Part shown: positions 7,499 to 15,363 of the stretch, piece after piece
Position numbering within the stretch: the first letter of the stretch is position 1
Layout of the letters: each line of letters starts with the position of its first letter
Source of the DNA: Anaerolineales bacterium
Lineage (GTDB): Bacteria; Chloroflexota; Anaerolineae; Anaerolineales; UBA4823
Assembly: GCA_026415275.1 (NCBI GenBank)
Contig: JAOAHK010000006.1
Span: forward strand, 1-19,979
Direction: 5' to 3'
Length of the DNA: 19,979 nt
Made by a program: the position numbers and the translations under genes
Notes under the pieces: model-generated
Databases searched by the model: none
The model's input: the letters and a program-made list of their open reading frames with translations, nothing else
Told to the model about the DNA's origin: nothing

Positions 7499-8148
7499 AA
7501 AATCCAGCGCTCAATGTTTTTTGGTGGTTGATTACATTTCTTACGCCTGTGGTCTTAACATTGACCGCTGTGCGCTTGTTGATGACCCCATTGTTTTTGC
7601 AAATTGAATATAACCTGCCAGCTTTTCCTGCCGATCCTTATGGTTTTACAAAAGAAGAACGCTTGTATTGGTCGAGGATTGCTTTAGACTATCTACTGAA
7701 TGATGCTGGCGTTGAGTTTTTGGCCGATCTTCAGTTTGCAGACGGTAGCCCAGTCTATAATGCGCGTGAATTACGTCACATGGTCGACGTAAAGAATGTT
7801 GTCCAAGCAACCTTACAAGTTTGGTATGGATTGCTTCTTCTCTATATTGTGGCGGCAATTGCTGCCTGGAGAGGAGGACGTTGGCTCGAATTTCATCAGG
7901 CAATTCAGCGCGGCGGTATCTGGACGATAATATTGCTTGGTGGAATTCTCCTCTTTGTTCTCGTGGGATTCGGGGTTTTCTTTGTCTTTTTCCATAATGT
8001 CTTTTTTGAACCGGGCACTTGGATGTTCCATTGGTCAGATACTCTCATTCGACTCTTTCCGGAACGATTTTGGCGAGATACTTTTTTGTTTGTTGGGGGG
8101 CTTGCCATGCTAGGTGGTTGGTTGTTGTGGAAATGGAAAGCAAAATGA
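7495..8148 (+). CDS. lit: Lit-family (DUF1461) lipoprotein intramolecular transacylase
   Basis: 217 residues with four hydrophobic segments (about 9-31, 105-124, 141-166, 196-213) and a long loop after the first. Family motifs are clear: YNARELRHMVDVK (about 88-100, with His95) and FFHNVFFEPGTWMF (about 165-178, with His167), then DTLIRLFPERFW. In Firmicutes, Lit moves an acyl chain within the diacylglyceryl-Cys of lipoproteins to the alpha-amino group, giving the lyso form. The two conserved His residues are the ones implicated in catalysis. Here the activity is inferred from the motifs. I chose ATG 7495 over an upstream in-frame ATG at 7435. It has GGAG 8 nt before it, overlaps the previous stop (ATGA), and gives an N-terminus that leads straight into the first span. 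Last gene of the operon, followed by a terminator. Confidence 0.8.
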   Translation: MKNPALNVFWWLITFLTPVVLTLTAVRLLMTPLFLQIEYNLPAFPADPYGFTKEERLYWSRIALDYLLNDAGVEFLADLQFADGSPVYNARELRHMVDVKNVVQATLQVWYGLLLLYIVAAIAAWRGGRWLEFHQAIQRGGIWTIILLGGILLFVLVGFGVFFVFFHNVFFEPGTWMFHWSDTLIRLFPERFWRDTFLFVGGLAMLGGWLLWKWKAK

Positions 8149-8184
8149 GCAGTCCAAAGGATTAGCTGGAACTCAGCATGTACA

Positions 8185-8219
8185 AAAACCGCTCGTTAGG
8201 AACTCTAGCGAGCGGTTTT
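8185..8219. terminator. Bidirectional intrinsic terminator between lit and gpmA
   Basis: AAAACCGCTCGTTAG (8185-8199) pairs with CTAGCGAGCGGTTTT (8205-8219): 15 pairs with one T-G wobble and a 5-nt loop (GAACT). The A-run on one side and T-run on the other let it serve both convergent transcripts. Confidence 0.88.
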
Positions 8220-8247
8220 GACTCTGATGGGCACCGAATTGAGATCT

Positions 8248-9012
8248 CTAAATTTTGGCTTTTCCTTGTGCAGCGACAGCTTCGGCAGCCTTGCGCACGG
8301 TCTCTTCGTCCGCTAGATAGTAGTGGGTGATCGGTTTCAAATCTTCATCTAACTCGTAAACTAAAGGAATGCCAGTGGGGATGTTGAGCTCCACGATCTC
8401 CTCATCGGAGATATTGTCGAGATACTTTACCAACGCGCGCAGGCTATTCCCGTGCGCAGAAATCAAGACACGTTTGCCGCTTTTGATGGTTGGAGCAATG
8501 GTGCTGAACCAATAAGGCAACATCCGATTGACGGTATCTTTAAGCGACTCGCAACTGGGAAGCTGCTCACGGGTTAGGGAAGCATAACGCGGATCAAAAC
8601 GAGGATGACGTGGATCATCCCAATCCAAAGCGGGGGGAGGTACATCGTAACTGCGCCGCCAGAGTTTGACTTGTGCTTCGCCGTATTTGACCGCCATCTC
8701 GGCTTTGTTCAAGCCTTGCAGCGCGCCATAATGGCGTTCATTTAGTTGCCATGCGTTAATGACAGGCAGCCATTCCAGATTCATCTCTTCTAAGATGATC
8801 CAGAGGGTTTTGATGGCTCTTTTGAGGACTGAGGTAAAAGCGATATCAAATTGATAGTTTTGTTCGCGCAACATCCTACCTGAGTTAATCGCTTCTTGCA
8901 CGCCCTGTTCGGTTAGTCCAACATCGGTCCAACCTGTAAAACGATTTTCGAGATTCCAGACACTTTGTCCATGGCGGACTAAGACAAGTTTGTAAGCAGG
9001 TATTTCTGACAT
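8248..9012 (-). CDS. gpmA: 2,3-bisphosphoglycerate-dependent phosphoglycerate mutase
   Basis: 254 residues, the normal size for the cofactor-dependent enzyme. It carries [10 protein letters not shown] near residue 11 (phosphohistidine loop), [25 protein letters not shown] (catalytic Glu and substrate contacts) and [10 protein letters not shown] (second active-site His). It interconverts 3- and 2-phosphoglycerate in glycolysis and gluconeogenesis in the cytosol. I chose ATG 9012 (MSEIPAYKL) over an in-frame ATG at 9033. The former has GGAG 8 nt upstream, while the longer form would add seven residues lying over that ribosome site. It lies 59 nt after the ABC ATPase gene on the same strand with no terminator between them, so the two are probably co-transcribed. 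Confidence 0.95.
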   Translation of the reverse strand: MSEIPAYKLVLVRHGQSVWNLENRFTGWTDVGLTEQGVQEAINSGRMLREQNYQFDIAFTSVLKRAIKTLWIILEEMNLEWLPVINAWQLNERHYGALQGLNKAEMAVKYGEAQVKLWRRSYDVPPPALDWDDPRHPRFDPRYASLTREQLPSCESLKDTVNRMLPYWFSTIAPTIKSGKRVLISAHGNSLRALVKYLDNISDEEIVELNIPTGIPLVYELDEDLKPITHYYLADEETVRKAAEAVAAQGKAKI

Positions 9013-9071
9013 GGATGCAACTCCAGAGTTCAATGATTTTAGCTAGGTTAATTTGCCTTTTTCGACTGGTT

Positions 9072-10172
9072 CTAGCGTACTGCTAATTCGGTTGTTGGGT
9101 CAAAAATGTGCATATTTGCCATATTGAAGACCACTTGGGCTCGCTCATTAATCGTGTAGCGAGAGCGTGGATCAACCCGAGCTATGAAATTATGCTCTCC
9201 GGTCTTTAGATAAACGAAAATCTCGTTGCCCATCAGTTCGGTAACGTCTACCACGGCTTCAACTGGTTGAGCAAGAATGCCTGGCGGGGCAAATTCAGGA
9301 TTATAGATATCCTCTGGACGGATGCCTAAGATGACTGGTTTATCAACGTACGCCCCATAGATGTTATGCCGTTCGCTCGGAATCTCAACCGCAAAACTTT
9401 TGCCATCCACATACATCTTGCCGTTATCACGGCGAATGTGAGCAGGGAAGAAATTCATAGCTGGAGAGCCGATAAAACCGGCAACAAAGAGGTTGTTTGG
9501 TTTATCGTAGAGATTTTGTGGGGTGTCAATTTGCTGGAGAACACCATGATTGATCACAGCAATGCGGCTTGCCATGGTCATGGCTTCCACCTGATCGTGA
9601 GTTACGTATATGAAAGTCGTTTGAAGTTGAAGATGTAGCTTACTGATGTTCGCACGTGTTTCCACACGCAATTTGGCATCTAGGTTGGAGAGTGGTTCAT
9701 CAAAGAGAAAAACCTTTGGCTCGCGTACGATTGCCCGACCTACCGCAACGCGTTGTCGTTGTCCACCCGAAAGTTGGCGGGGGCGGCGGTTGAGCAGATC
9801 TTGGATGCCTAACAATTCTGCTGCCTGTTGCACACGGCGTTTGATTTCATCTTTTGGAACCTTGCGTAGTTTAAGGGCAAATGCCATGTTATCAAAAACA
9901 GTCATGTGTGGGTAGAGGGCGTATGATTGAAAGACCATTGCAATATCACGGTCTTTGGGGGGAATATCGTTGACTACCTGATCACCGATCAAAATGCGCC
10001 CTGAGGTGACATCTTCCAAGCCGGCTAAACACCGTAACGCAGTCGATTTTCCACAACCCGAAGGCCCAACGAGGACTAAAAATTCCTTATCCTCAATGTG
10101 AATGTTCAAATCGTTGACGGCGACAACATCGCCAAACTTCTTTGTCACATGATCGAACGTGACGCTAGCCAT
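9072..10172 (-). CDS. ugpC: ATP-binding subunit of a carbohydrate ABC importer (UgpC/MsmK/MalK type)
   Basis: 366 residues with all ATPase motifs: Walker [10 protein letters not shown] (36-44), Q-loop [11 protein letters not shown] (about 81-91), signature [14 protein letters not shown] (134-147), Walker [13 protein letters not shown] (about 155-166) and switch His192 in VTHDQ. The C-terminal third is the OB/TOBE regulatory region seen in sugar-importer ATPases (ILGIRPEDI near 290). It powers uptake of sugars or glycerol-3-phosphate from the inner face of the membrane. No permease or binding protein is nearby, so it may be a shared ATPase serving several importers, as MsmK does. This is an inference. 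AAAGGAG lies 8 nt before the ATG. The gene symbol denotes the family, not a proven substrate. Confidence 0.92.
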   Translation of the reverse strand: MASVTFDHVTKKFGDVVAVNDLNIHIEDKEFLVLVGPSGCGKSTALRCLAGLEDVTSGRILIGDQVVNDIPPKDRDIAMVFQSYALYPHMTVFDNMAFALKLRKVPKDEIKRRVQQAAELLGIQDLLNRRPRQLSGGQRQRVAVGRAIVREPKVFLFDEPLSNLDAKLRVETRANISKLHLQLQTTFIYVTHDQVEAMTMASRIAVINHGVLQQIDTPQNLYDKPNNLFVAGFIGSPAMNFFPAHIRRDNGKMYVDGKSFAVEIPSERHNIYGAYVDKPVILGIRPEDIYNPEFAPPGILAQPVEAVVDVTELMGNEIFVYLKTGEHNFIARVDPRSRYTINERAQVVFNMANMHIFDPTTELAVR

Positions 10173-10207
10173 GGTTTTTCTCCTTTCTTTTAGTGTATAG
10201 TGACTGT

Positions 10208-10236
10208 ATTATAGCCTCACTTGGTGAAATCGGCAA
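10208..10236 (-). promoter_or_regulatory. Sigma-70 promoter of ugpC-gpmA
   Basis: On the minus strand TTGCCG (10236-10231) and TATAAT (10213-10208) are separated by exactly 17 nt. The predicted start is near 10201, giving a leader of about 29 nt that contains the AAAGGAG ribosome site. Confidence 0.7.
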
Positions 10237-10253
10237 ATATTTTTTGAATATTT
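10235..10253. repeat. AT-rich inverted repeat between divergent promoters
   Basis: AAATATT (10235-10241), spacer TTTTG, AATATTT (10247-10253). The arms are complementary over 7 bp. It touches the -35 of ugpC and lies 6 nt before the -35 proposed for mutS, so it could be an operator. It is short and AT-rich, so chance is a real alternative. Confidence 0.3.
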
Positions 10254-10259
10254 ATTCTC

Positions 10260-10288
10260 TTGTCGAAAGTGTCATCCCAATTTAGAAT
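10260..10288 (+). promoter_or_regulatory. Candidate promoter of mutS (leaderless)
   Basis: TTGTCG (10260-10265), a 17-nt spacer, then TAGAAT (10283-10288). A start 6-8 nt after the -10 falls on the mutS ATG at 10295 itself, so the mRNA would have almost no 5' leader. Confidence 0.5.
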
Positions 10289-10294
10289 GAAGGT

Positions 10295-12880
10295 ATGGTA
10301 AAGGATGATGAGATTTCTCCGATTCGAAAGCAGTATCTAGAAATAAAGAAACAATATCCTCATGCAATTCTGTTTTTCCGATTGGGGGACTTTTATGAAA
10401 CTTTCGATGGCGATGCAGAAATTACCTCACGGGAGCTTGACATTGTCCTTACTTCTCGCAGCGTTGCCAAAGGCGTGCGAGTTCCAATGGCAGGTATACC
10501 GTACCATGCTGTTGAGAACTACTTAGCCCGGTTGATTGAAAAAGGTTACCATGTTGCCATTTGCGAACAAGTCGGTGATCAACCGAACCGTGGTTTGTTT
10601 CAACGCCAAGTTGTTCGAGTGGTCACCCCGGGAACGATCATTGAACCCAATTTACTGCCTTCCTCCTCGAATAATTATTTAGCCAGTGTGATCATCGATC
10701 CAGAGAATCGCCGTGCTGGGATTGCTTTTGCTGACATTACTACTGGAGAATTTCAAGTAACCGAGGTAAGCGATGGAGAATTATCCACTGGATTGCGTGC
10801 GGAACTAAATCGCTTACAACCAGCAGAGGTACTCTATGCAGAACACCAAGCCAGCGAATTAGTTTATTCTGGGCACCGAACGGCATTACCAAGCTGGCGA
10901 TTTGAATTTGGCCGCTGTGAACAGGAACTTTTGCGCCACTTCGAAGTAGCTTCATTGGATGGTTTCGGTTTGAAGGGATATACAGTAGGGGTACAAGCTT
11001 CTGGTGCTATTTTACAGTACCTGCGCGAAAACCAACCGCAAGCCCTAAGCCTGCTGACCCAGTTGAGAACCTACTCCCTAAAAGATTTTATGATCCTCGA
11101 TGCTGCAACGCGGCGCAACCTTGAATTAACTGAAACGATCCGCAGCACAAGTGGACGGGGAACATTGCTTAGTGTACTGGATCAAACCGTGACACCGATG
11201 GGTGCTCGGCTTCTCCGACACTGGATTCATCAACCCTTGCTCGATGTGCGAAAAATTGAGTCACGCCAGCAGCGGATTGATGTTTTCTATCAGGATGGGA
11301 TTTTCCGCGCCGCGATTCGCAATTCGTTGAGACCGATTGCAGATCTTGAACGATTGGTCAATCGTATCGTCAGTGGAATCGCTCAACCAAGAGATTTATC
11401 TGCTTTACGAACAAGCTTACAACAAATAGAAAAATTAGGAAACCTTCTTGCCGAAAAACCCCAAGCTGTTGAAATCATGGAGCATTCTTTTGACCGCTGT
11501 GCAGACGTTAGGGAACTGCTTGAACGAGCGTTGGTTGATTCCCCGCCAGCCACCTTGCAAAATATCGGCATTTTTCGCACTGGCTATTCTTCGGAGTTGG
11601 ATGAAATACTTCAAAAATCCCAATCGGCACGGGAGTGGATTGCCAATCTAGAAAATGTAGAGCGAGAAAGAACAGGGATAAAGTCCCTCAAAGTGGGCTA
11701 TAACAAAGTGTTTGGCTATTATATCGAAGTAACCCACGCAAATCGGGATATGGTACCCAACACTTACATAAGAAAGCAGACCTTGGTCAATGCTGAACGA
11801 TATATCACGCCAGAACTCAAGGAGTATGAAACTCTGGTTCTTAATGCGGAGGAACATATCCGCGAAATTGAGGAAAAGCTATTTCATGAAATCTGTCGCA
11901 CAATTGCTAAAGAGAAAGATCGCCTGCTTGAAACTGCTCGTTTCCTAGCTGAAATAGATGTTACGAGCAACCTAGCTGAGGTGGCACGACTAAATCGGTA
12001 TATACGCCCAGAAGTAGTAGATGAAGACGTTTTAGAGATTCGTGATGGCCGGCACCCCGTGGTCGAAAAAACGCTCAGCGGAGAAAAGTTTGTCCCAAAC
12101 GACACGGAATTCAAGAATGGGGAACGGATCCAGATCATCACTGGTCCGAATATGAGTGGAAAGTCCACTTACCTCCGTCAGGTAGCCTTGATAGTTCTTC
12201 TAGCCCAGATCGGTAGTTATGTACCTGCTTCGGCAGCGAAAATTGGCGTTGTCGATCGCATTTTTACTCGTATTGGAGCTCAGGATGAGATACACGCCGG
12301 TCAATCAACCTTTATGGTCGAAATGATTGAGACATCCAATATCCTCCATCATGCTACTGCTCGTAGTTTGCTGATTTTGGATGAAATTGGACGGGGCACA
12401 AGCACTTATGATGGCGTTTCGATCGCTTGGGCGATTGTGGAATATTTGCATAATCACCCGAATCTTAAGTCCAAGACATTGTTTGCAACCCATTATCATG
12501 AGCTAATTCAATTGGCTGATTTATTACCCGGAGTAGGTAATCGCAACGTGGCAGTAAGTGAAGCGGATGGTAGAGTAGTTTTCTTACATAAGATAATTGA
12601 AGGAGGATGTGATCGCTCTTATGGGATTCACGTTGCTCAATTAGCTGGATTGCCAAAAGCGGTTGTACAGCGCGCAAACGAAATACTCAAGCAATTTGAA
12701 AAATCGGCTGGTAAGGCTGTTAAAGTGCAACCTTTTTATCCTCAACAATTGACCTTATTCCCTGACCAAAGCCCGCTTCTCAAGGAGTTGAAGGAGCTCG
12801 ATCTGAATTCAATGACGCCAATTGAGGCACTCAATAAGTTATTTGAATGGCGAAGTAAGTATCTGAGAGGAGAGATGTGA
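10295..12880 (+). CDS. mutS: DNA mismatch repair protein MutS
   Basis: 861 residues, full length. The mismatch-reading Phe-x-Glu is F33-Y-E35 within FRLGDFYETF. The core and clamp domains occupy the middle (VGYNKVFGYYIEVTHAN near 467-483). The ATPase has GPNMSGKST (617-625), the STFMVEM segment (671-677), Walker B LLILDEIGRGTSTYDG (692-707) and FATHYHEL (730-737). Near the C-terminus QLTLF (818-822) fits the beta-clamp binding motif. It recognises mispairs and starts post-replication repair; no mutL is in the window. Only AAGG, 2 nt from the ATG, resembles a Shine-Dalgarno, too close to be standard. The start is kept because the first residues align with the family N-terminus (IRKQYLEIKKQYPHAILFFR). 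The stop overlaps the downstream lipoprotein start. Confidence 0.97.
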   Translation: MVKDDEISPIRKQYLEIKKQYPHAILFFRLGDFYETFDGDAEITSRELDIVLTSRSVAKGVRVPMAGIPYHAVENYLARLIEKGYHVAICEQVGDQPNRGLFQRQVVRVVTPGTIIEPNLLPSSSNNYLASVIIDPENRRAGIAFADITTGEFQVTEVSDGELSTGLRAELNRLQPAEVLYAEHQASELVYSGHRTALPSWRFEFGRCEQELLRHFEVASLDGFGLKGYTVGVQASGAILQYLRENQPQALSLLTQLRTYSLKDFMILDAATRRNLELTETIRSTSGRGTLLSVLDQTVTPMGARLLRHWIHQPLLDVRKIESRQQRIDVFYQDGIFRAAIRNSLRPIADLERLVNRIVSGIAQPRDLSALRTSLQQIEKLGNLLAEKPQAVEIMEHSFDRCADVRELLERALVDSPPATLQNIGIFRTGYSSELDEILQKSQSAREWIANLENVERERTGIKSLKVGYNKVFGYYIEVTHANRDMVPNTYIRKQTLVNAERYITPELKEYETLVLNAEEHIREIEEKLFHEICRTIAKEKDRLLETARFLAEIDVTSNLAEVARLNRYIRPEVVDEDVLEIRDGRHPVVEKTLSGEKFVPNDTEFKNGERIQIITGPNMSGKSTYLRQVALIVLLAQIGSYVPASAAKIGVVDRIFTRIGAQDEIHAGQSTFMVEMIETSNILHHATARSLLILDEIGRGTSTYDGVSIAWAIVEYLHNHPNLKSKTLFATHYHELIQLADLLPGVGNRNVAVSEADGRVVFLHKIIEGGCDRSYGIHVAQLAGLPKAVVQRANEILKQFEKSAGKAVKVQPFYPQQLTLFPDQSPLLKELKELDLNSMTPIEALNKLFEWRSKYLRGEM

Positions 12881-13821
12881 TGAATGAGAAACTCAGAAAT
12901 ATCGACCGGCTAAGGCGAGTTCGAATGATTGCCGCTTCTTCACGGCTGCTGGTGATGTTGGCATTTCTTTCTGTAATTGTGTTGAGTTTCTCAGGTTGTG
13001 TATTGCCTGGCCAGCCGACACCTGAATTGCCGCCTCCAGTACAAGATTTGATCGGAACTTCCATTGCAGAAACCTTAGCCGCCTACAAGGAATTGTCAAA
13101 GGAGGATTTCAAGATTTATTTACCATTGGTTGGGAATGGAAGCGAAGAGGAGGAAATTGAGGAACAAATCGAACAAACTCCAACACCAACAGAAACTCCA
13201 ACTGTGACCGAGACCCCAACTAGTACCCCAGAGCCTCCAACATCCACACCCATCACGCCCACACCTCTGCCTTGTTTGCTTGCTAAATTTGTGCAAGATA
13301 TCAACGTCCCCCCTGGAACTGTTTTCGCAGGAGGTACAAAATTTACCAAAATTTGGCGTGTTCAGAATGCAGGCAGTTGTACCTGGACTCGGAATTTTAC
13401 CTTGATGTGGGTAGCAGGGGATCCACTTGGTTCAAAAAGTCAGGTTGCTCTCCCAGGCGTTGTTCAACCTGGTCAAACGGTCGATTTGCAGATTGAACTG
13501 GTAGCACCAAAAGCGGATGGCACATACAAAGGGGCTTGGATGATCAATGACAATGCGGGTCACATTTTCGGAATAGGGAAGAATGGCACGGAGTACTTAT
13601 GGGTAGAAATCAAGGTCAAAAACGTGGCAACATCTCCAGCAAAATCGGCGACTCCAACTCCCAAGCCTACCACGGCACCAACTGCAACTCCTGCGCCATC
13701 AGCCACACCTGTACCAACCAACACAACTGCGCCATCAGCAACGTTCACGGCAACTCCTACACCTACCATTCCATTCACGGATACAGCAACAGCAACATCG
13801 ACCAATACACCATTTCCGTGA
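12880..13821 (+). CDS. Lipoprotein with NBR1-type Ig-like domain and Thr/Pro-rich linkers
   Basis: 313 residues. A basic N-terminus and hydrophobic stretch (about 23-37) lead to SFSGC with Cys40, a plausible though not perfect lipobox (Phe at -3). Then comes an acidic segment (EEEEIEEQIEQ, about 89-99), a TPTPTE-type linker and a beta-rich domain at about 130-250. That domain contains KIWRVQNAGSCTWTRNF and VAPKADGTYKGAWMI, the pattern of the Ig-like domain first described next to BRCA1 (NBR1). The last 60 or so residues are again Thr/Pro/Ala repeats. It should sit on the outer face of the membrane. The partner is unknown. I chose ATG 12880, overlapping the mutS stop (TGATG), because GAGGAG lies 7 nt upstream. 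GTG 12877 is the alternative. No clear terminator follows in the next 100 nt. Confidence 0.8.
   Translation: MNEKLRNIDRLRRVRMIAASSRLLVMLAFLSVIVLSFSGCVLPGQPTPELPPPVQDLIGTSIAETLAAYKELSKEDFKIYLPLVGNGSEEEEIEEQIEQTPTPTETPTVTETPTSTPEPPTSTPITPTPLPCLLAKFVQDINVPPGTVFAGGTKFTKIWRVQNAGSCTWTRNFTLMWVAGDPLGSKSQVALPGVVQPGQTVDLQIELVAPKADGTYKGAWMINDNAGHIFGIGKNGTEYLWVEIKVKNVATSPAKSATPTPKPTTAPTATPAPSATPVPTNTTAPSATFTATPTPTIPFTDTATATSTNTPFP
13177..13266 (+). repeat. Thr-Pro low-complexity coding tract 1
   Basis: In-frame degenerate ACN/CCN codons encode TPTPTETPTVTETPTSTP and similar, a flexible extracellular linker in the lipoprotein. Codon choice varies, so it is a protein-level repeat rather than an exact DNA repeat. 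Confidence 0.75.
13651..13818 (+). repeat. Thr-Pro-Ala low-complexity coding tract 2 (C-terminal tail)
   Basis: It encodes TPTPKPTTAPTATPAPSATP and similar up to the stop codon. No sortase motif or membrane anchor follows, so the tail is probably a free, disordered extension. The opposite strand contains a long open frame only because of this biased composition. Confidence 0.75.
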
Positions 13822-13924
13822 TGTAGTTTTGTAGGGCGACACCCATGTCATTCCATCAATAATGGGGAAGATAAGTTGTTTCATCGGGTTGGGTAAGAGA
13901 GGTTCATGCGGGATGAATTCTAAA

Positions 13925-14572
13925 TTATGGGGAAGTTGAAATTAATTTTCTCGTTAACATGCTTCCTGCAATAGCACATGCGTCCGTTGGAAGATAGGAT
14001 GCAACGCTGGCATCGAAGAGAATTTGGTAATTGGGCGGAAAGTCTTCGTCCCCATGCCAATGCACCACTAACAAGGGTACACGCGGAAAAACCCAGAAGA
14101 GATAAGATCGATCTGCAAAAGGGTATTTAATTCCCTTGTGTTTTTTTGCCGCAGCCTCAAATTGATCGATCCGCTCTGCAAAGTGACGAGATAAAACACT
14201 TCCTGTATATCCTTGAAACGCTTGAGTGTAAAAGCGTCCGTCGGGCAATTCGGCAAAGGAGATCCACTTTTCAGTCAACGGCTGAGCGCAAGCGGTTACG
14301 AAATAGTATAAAATCAAAGCTTGATGAGCGACACCTAATTCTTTATTTTGAGCGGCATTAAGTGCAACAAACCCAGGGTGGCTTAGTAGGGTCTGTTCTT
14401 GCCAGTACAAGAATTTAAAATATCCACTGCTAGAATTTATTGATTCGTACTTACTAGCGGTGTTTATCGCTAATTGTTGTGCATCCCGAATTGATAATTC
14501 ATCCCGTAACTCTTGAACACGTTTTTCGAGTAGGTTAGGTCGATCAAAAGAGAAGAAAACATCCCTTTTCAT
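13925..14572 (-). CDS. DUF3786 domain protein
   Basis: 215 residues, no signal peptide or membrane span, so cytosolic. The pattern fits DUF3786: HQALILYYFVTACAQPLTEKW, then ISFAELPDGRFYTQAF (about 105-120), then PLLVVHWHGDEDFPPNYQILFDASV, ending with a conserved acidic region. The function of the domain is not known. In some anaerobes DUF3786 proteins occur near corrinoid or methyltransferase genes, but nothing of that kind is present here. The start ATG overlaps the hydrolase stop (ATGA) and has no Shine-Dalgarno, so it depends on coupled translation. It is the last gene of the valS operon and therefore lies downstream of the T-box. Confidence 0.75.
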   Translation of the reverse strand: MKRDVFFSFDRPNLLEKRVQELRDELSIRDAQQLAINTASKYESINSSSGYFKFLYWQEQTLLSHPGFVALNAAQNKELGVAHQALILYYFVTACAQPLTEKWISFAELPDGRFYTQAFQGYTGSVLSRHFAERIDQFEAAAKKHKGIKYPFADRSYLFWVFPRVPLLVVHWHGDEDFPPNYQILFDASVASYLPTDACAIAGSMLTRKLISTSP

Positions 14573-15363
14573 AGTTTCTTGATAAATTCACGAACTACTT
14601 GATTGAAACGATCGCTGGCTTCAAGGTTGGGGAGGTGTGCAGCTCTCTCAATTAGGACGAGATGGCAATTAGGAATGGCTTCTTGCATAGCTTTAGCTTC
14701 CTCAAGCGGAATTAATCTGTCATCCTTTCCGTGGATTATAAGTGTAGGAACATCAATCTGATTGAGGAAGGGACGGGAGTCGATCCTTTCCATCATCCCT
14801 AGTAGGTCTCCAATTACAGCTTGTAAGGAGGTATGTTGCATGATATGACGCACGGTTTGGACTAATGCTGGGTTGTTTTGGAGGGTGACTGGAGAGAAAA
14901 CCCTTTCTACCATGGATTCGATGATGGGTTCTATGCCCTGTTCTTTAGCAAGTTGAATGCTGCGCTGGCGATTAAGTTTGCCTTCTTCTGTATCTTGAGC
15001 AGCGCGCGTGGCAGTTAAGATTAAACCCGCAAGACGTTCTGGATATTTTCTGGCGAAGGCAAAGCTGATGTTCCCTCCCATCGAAAGACCGCACAAGACA
15101 ATCCTTTCATGGATGTTCAAGTGGTCAAGTAATTTCACGCAATCCTCCGCCAAGAGTTCCATCGTATAAGTTCCTTCGGTTGCTGTGGAGTCACCATGAC
15201 CGCGCAAATCGGGAGCGATGACATGGGCATCCTGCGAAAGGATATCTATTTGTGGTTGCCACATGCGACGGTTGAGAGGATAGCCATGAATGAAGAGGAG
15301 CGGGATGCCTGATCCCGCTTCATCGTAAGCCATCTTAAAGGTTTCAAATTCGGCAATTTTCAT
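14569..15363 (-). CDS. Alpha/beta-fold hydrolase
   Basis: 264 residues with the usual fold markers. There is an oxyanion-side HGYP motif (26-29) and PDLRGHGDS (51-59). The nucleophile elbow is GLSMGG with Ser94, the acid is Asp214 or Asp215 in HGKDD, and His243 lies in AAHLPNLE. This is a complete Ser-Asp-His triad. The substrate cannot be deduced; the closest general types are esterases, proline-iminopeptidase-like peptidases and small-ester hydrolases. There is no signal peptide, so it is cytosolic. The ATG overlaps the valS stop (ATGA), with AGGAG 7 nt upstream inside the valS 3' end. The gene shares the T-box-controlled valS transcript and is coupled at its 3' end to the DUF3786 gene. Confidence 0.88.
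   Translation of the reverse strand: MKIAEFETFKMAYDEAGSGIPLLFIHGYPLNRRMWQPQIDILSQDAHVIAPDLRGHGDSTATEGTYTMELLAEDCVKLLDHLNIHERIVLCGLSMGGNISFAFARKYPERLAGLILTATRAAQDTEEGKLNRQRSIQLAKEQGIEPIIESMVERVFSPVTLQNNPALVQTVRHIMQHTSLQAVIGDLLGMMERIDSRPFLNQIDVPTLIIHGKDDRLIPLEEAKAMQEAIPNCHLVLIERAAHLPNLEASDRFNQVVREFIKKL

Noticed and set aside
9013..9040. Hairpin hiding the gpmA ribosome site (AACT/AGTT)
   Set aside because: A four-base stem is too short to be meaningful.
13560..13805. Minus-strand Val/Gly-rich open frame
   Set aside because: It is the mirror of the Thr/Pro coding tract of the lipoprotein. Biased codons remove stops on the opposite strand; there is no start signal.
13822..13924. Terminator after the mutS-lipoprotein operon
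   Set aside because: Only a weak TTCCAT/ATGGGG stem with wobble pairs and no T-run was found. I see nothing that clearly ends either convergent transcript here.
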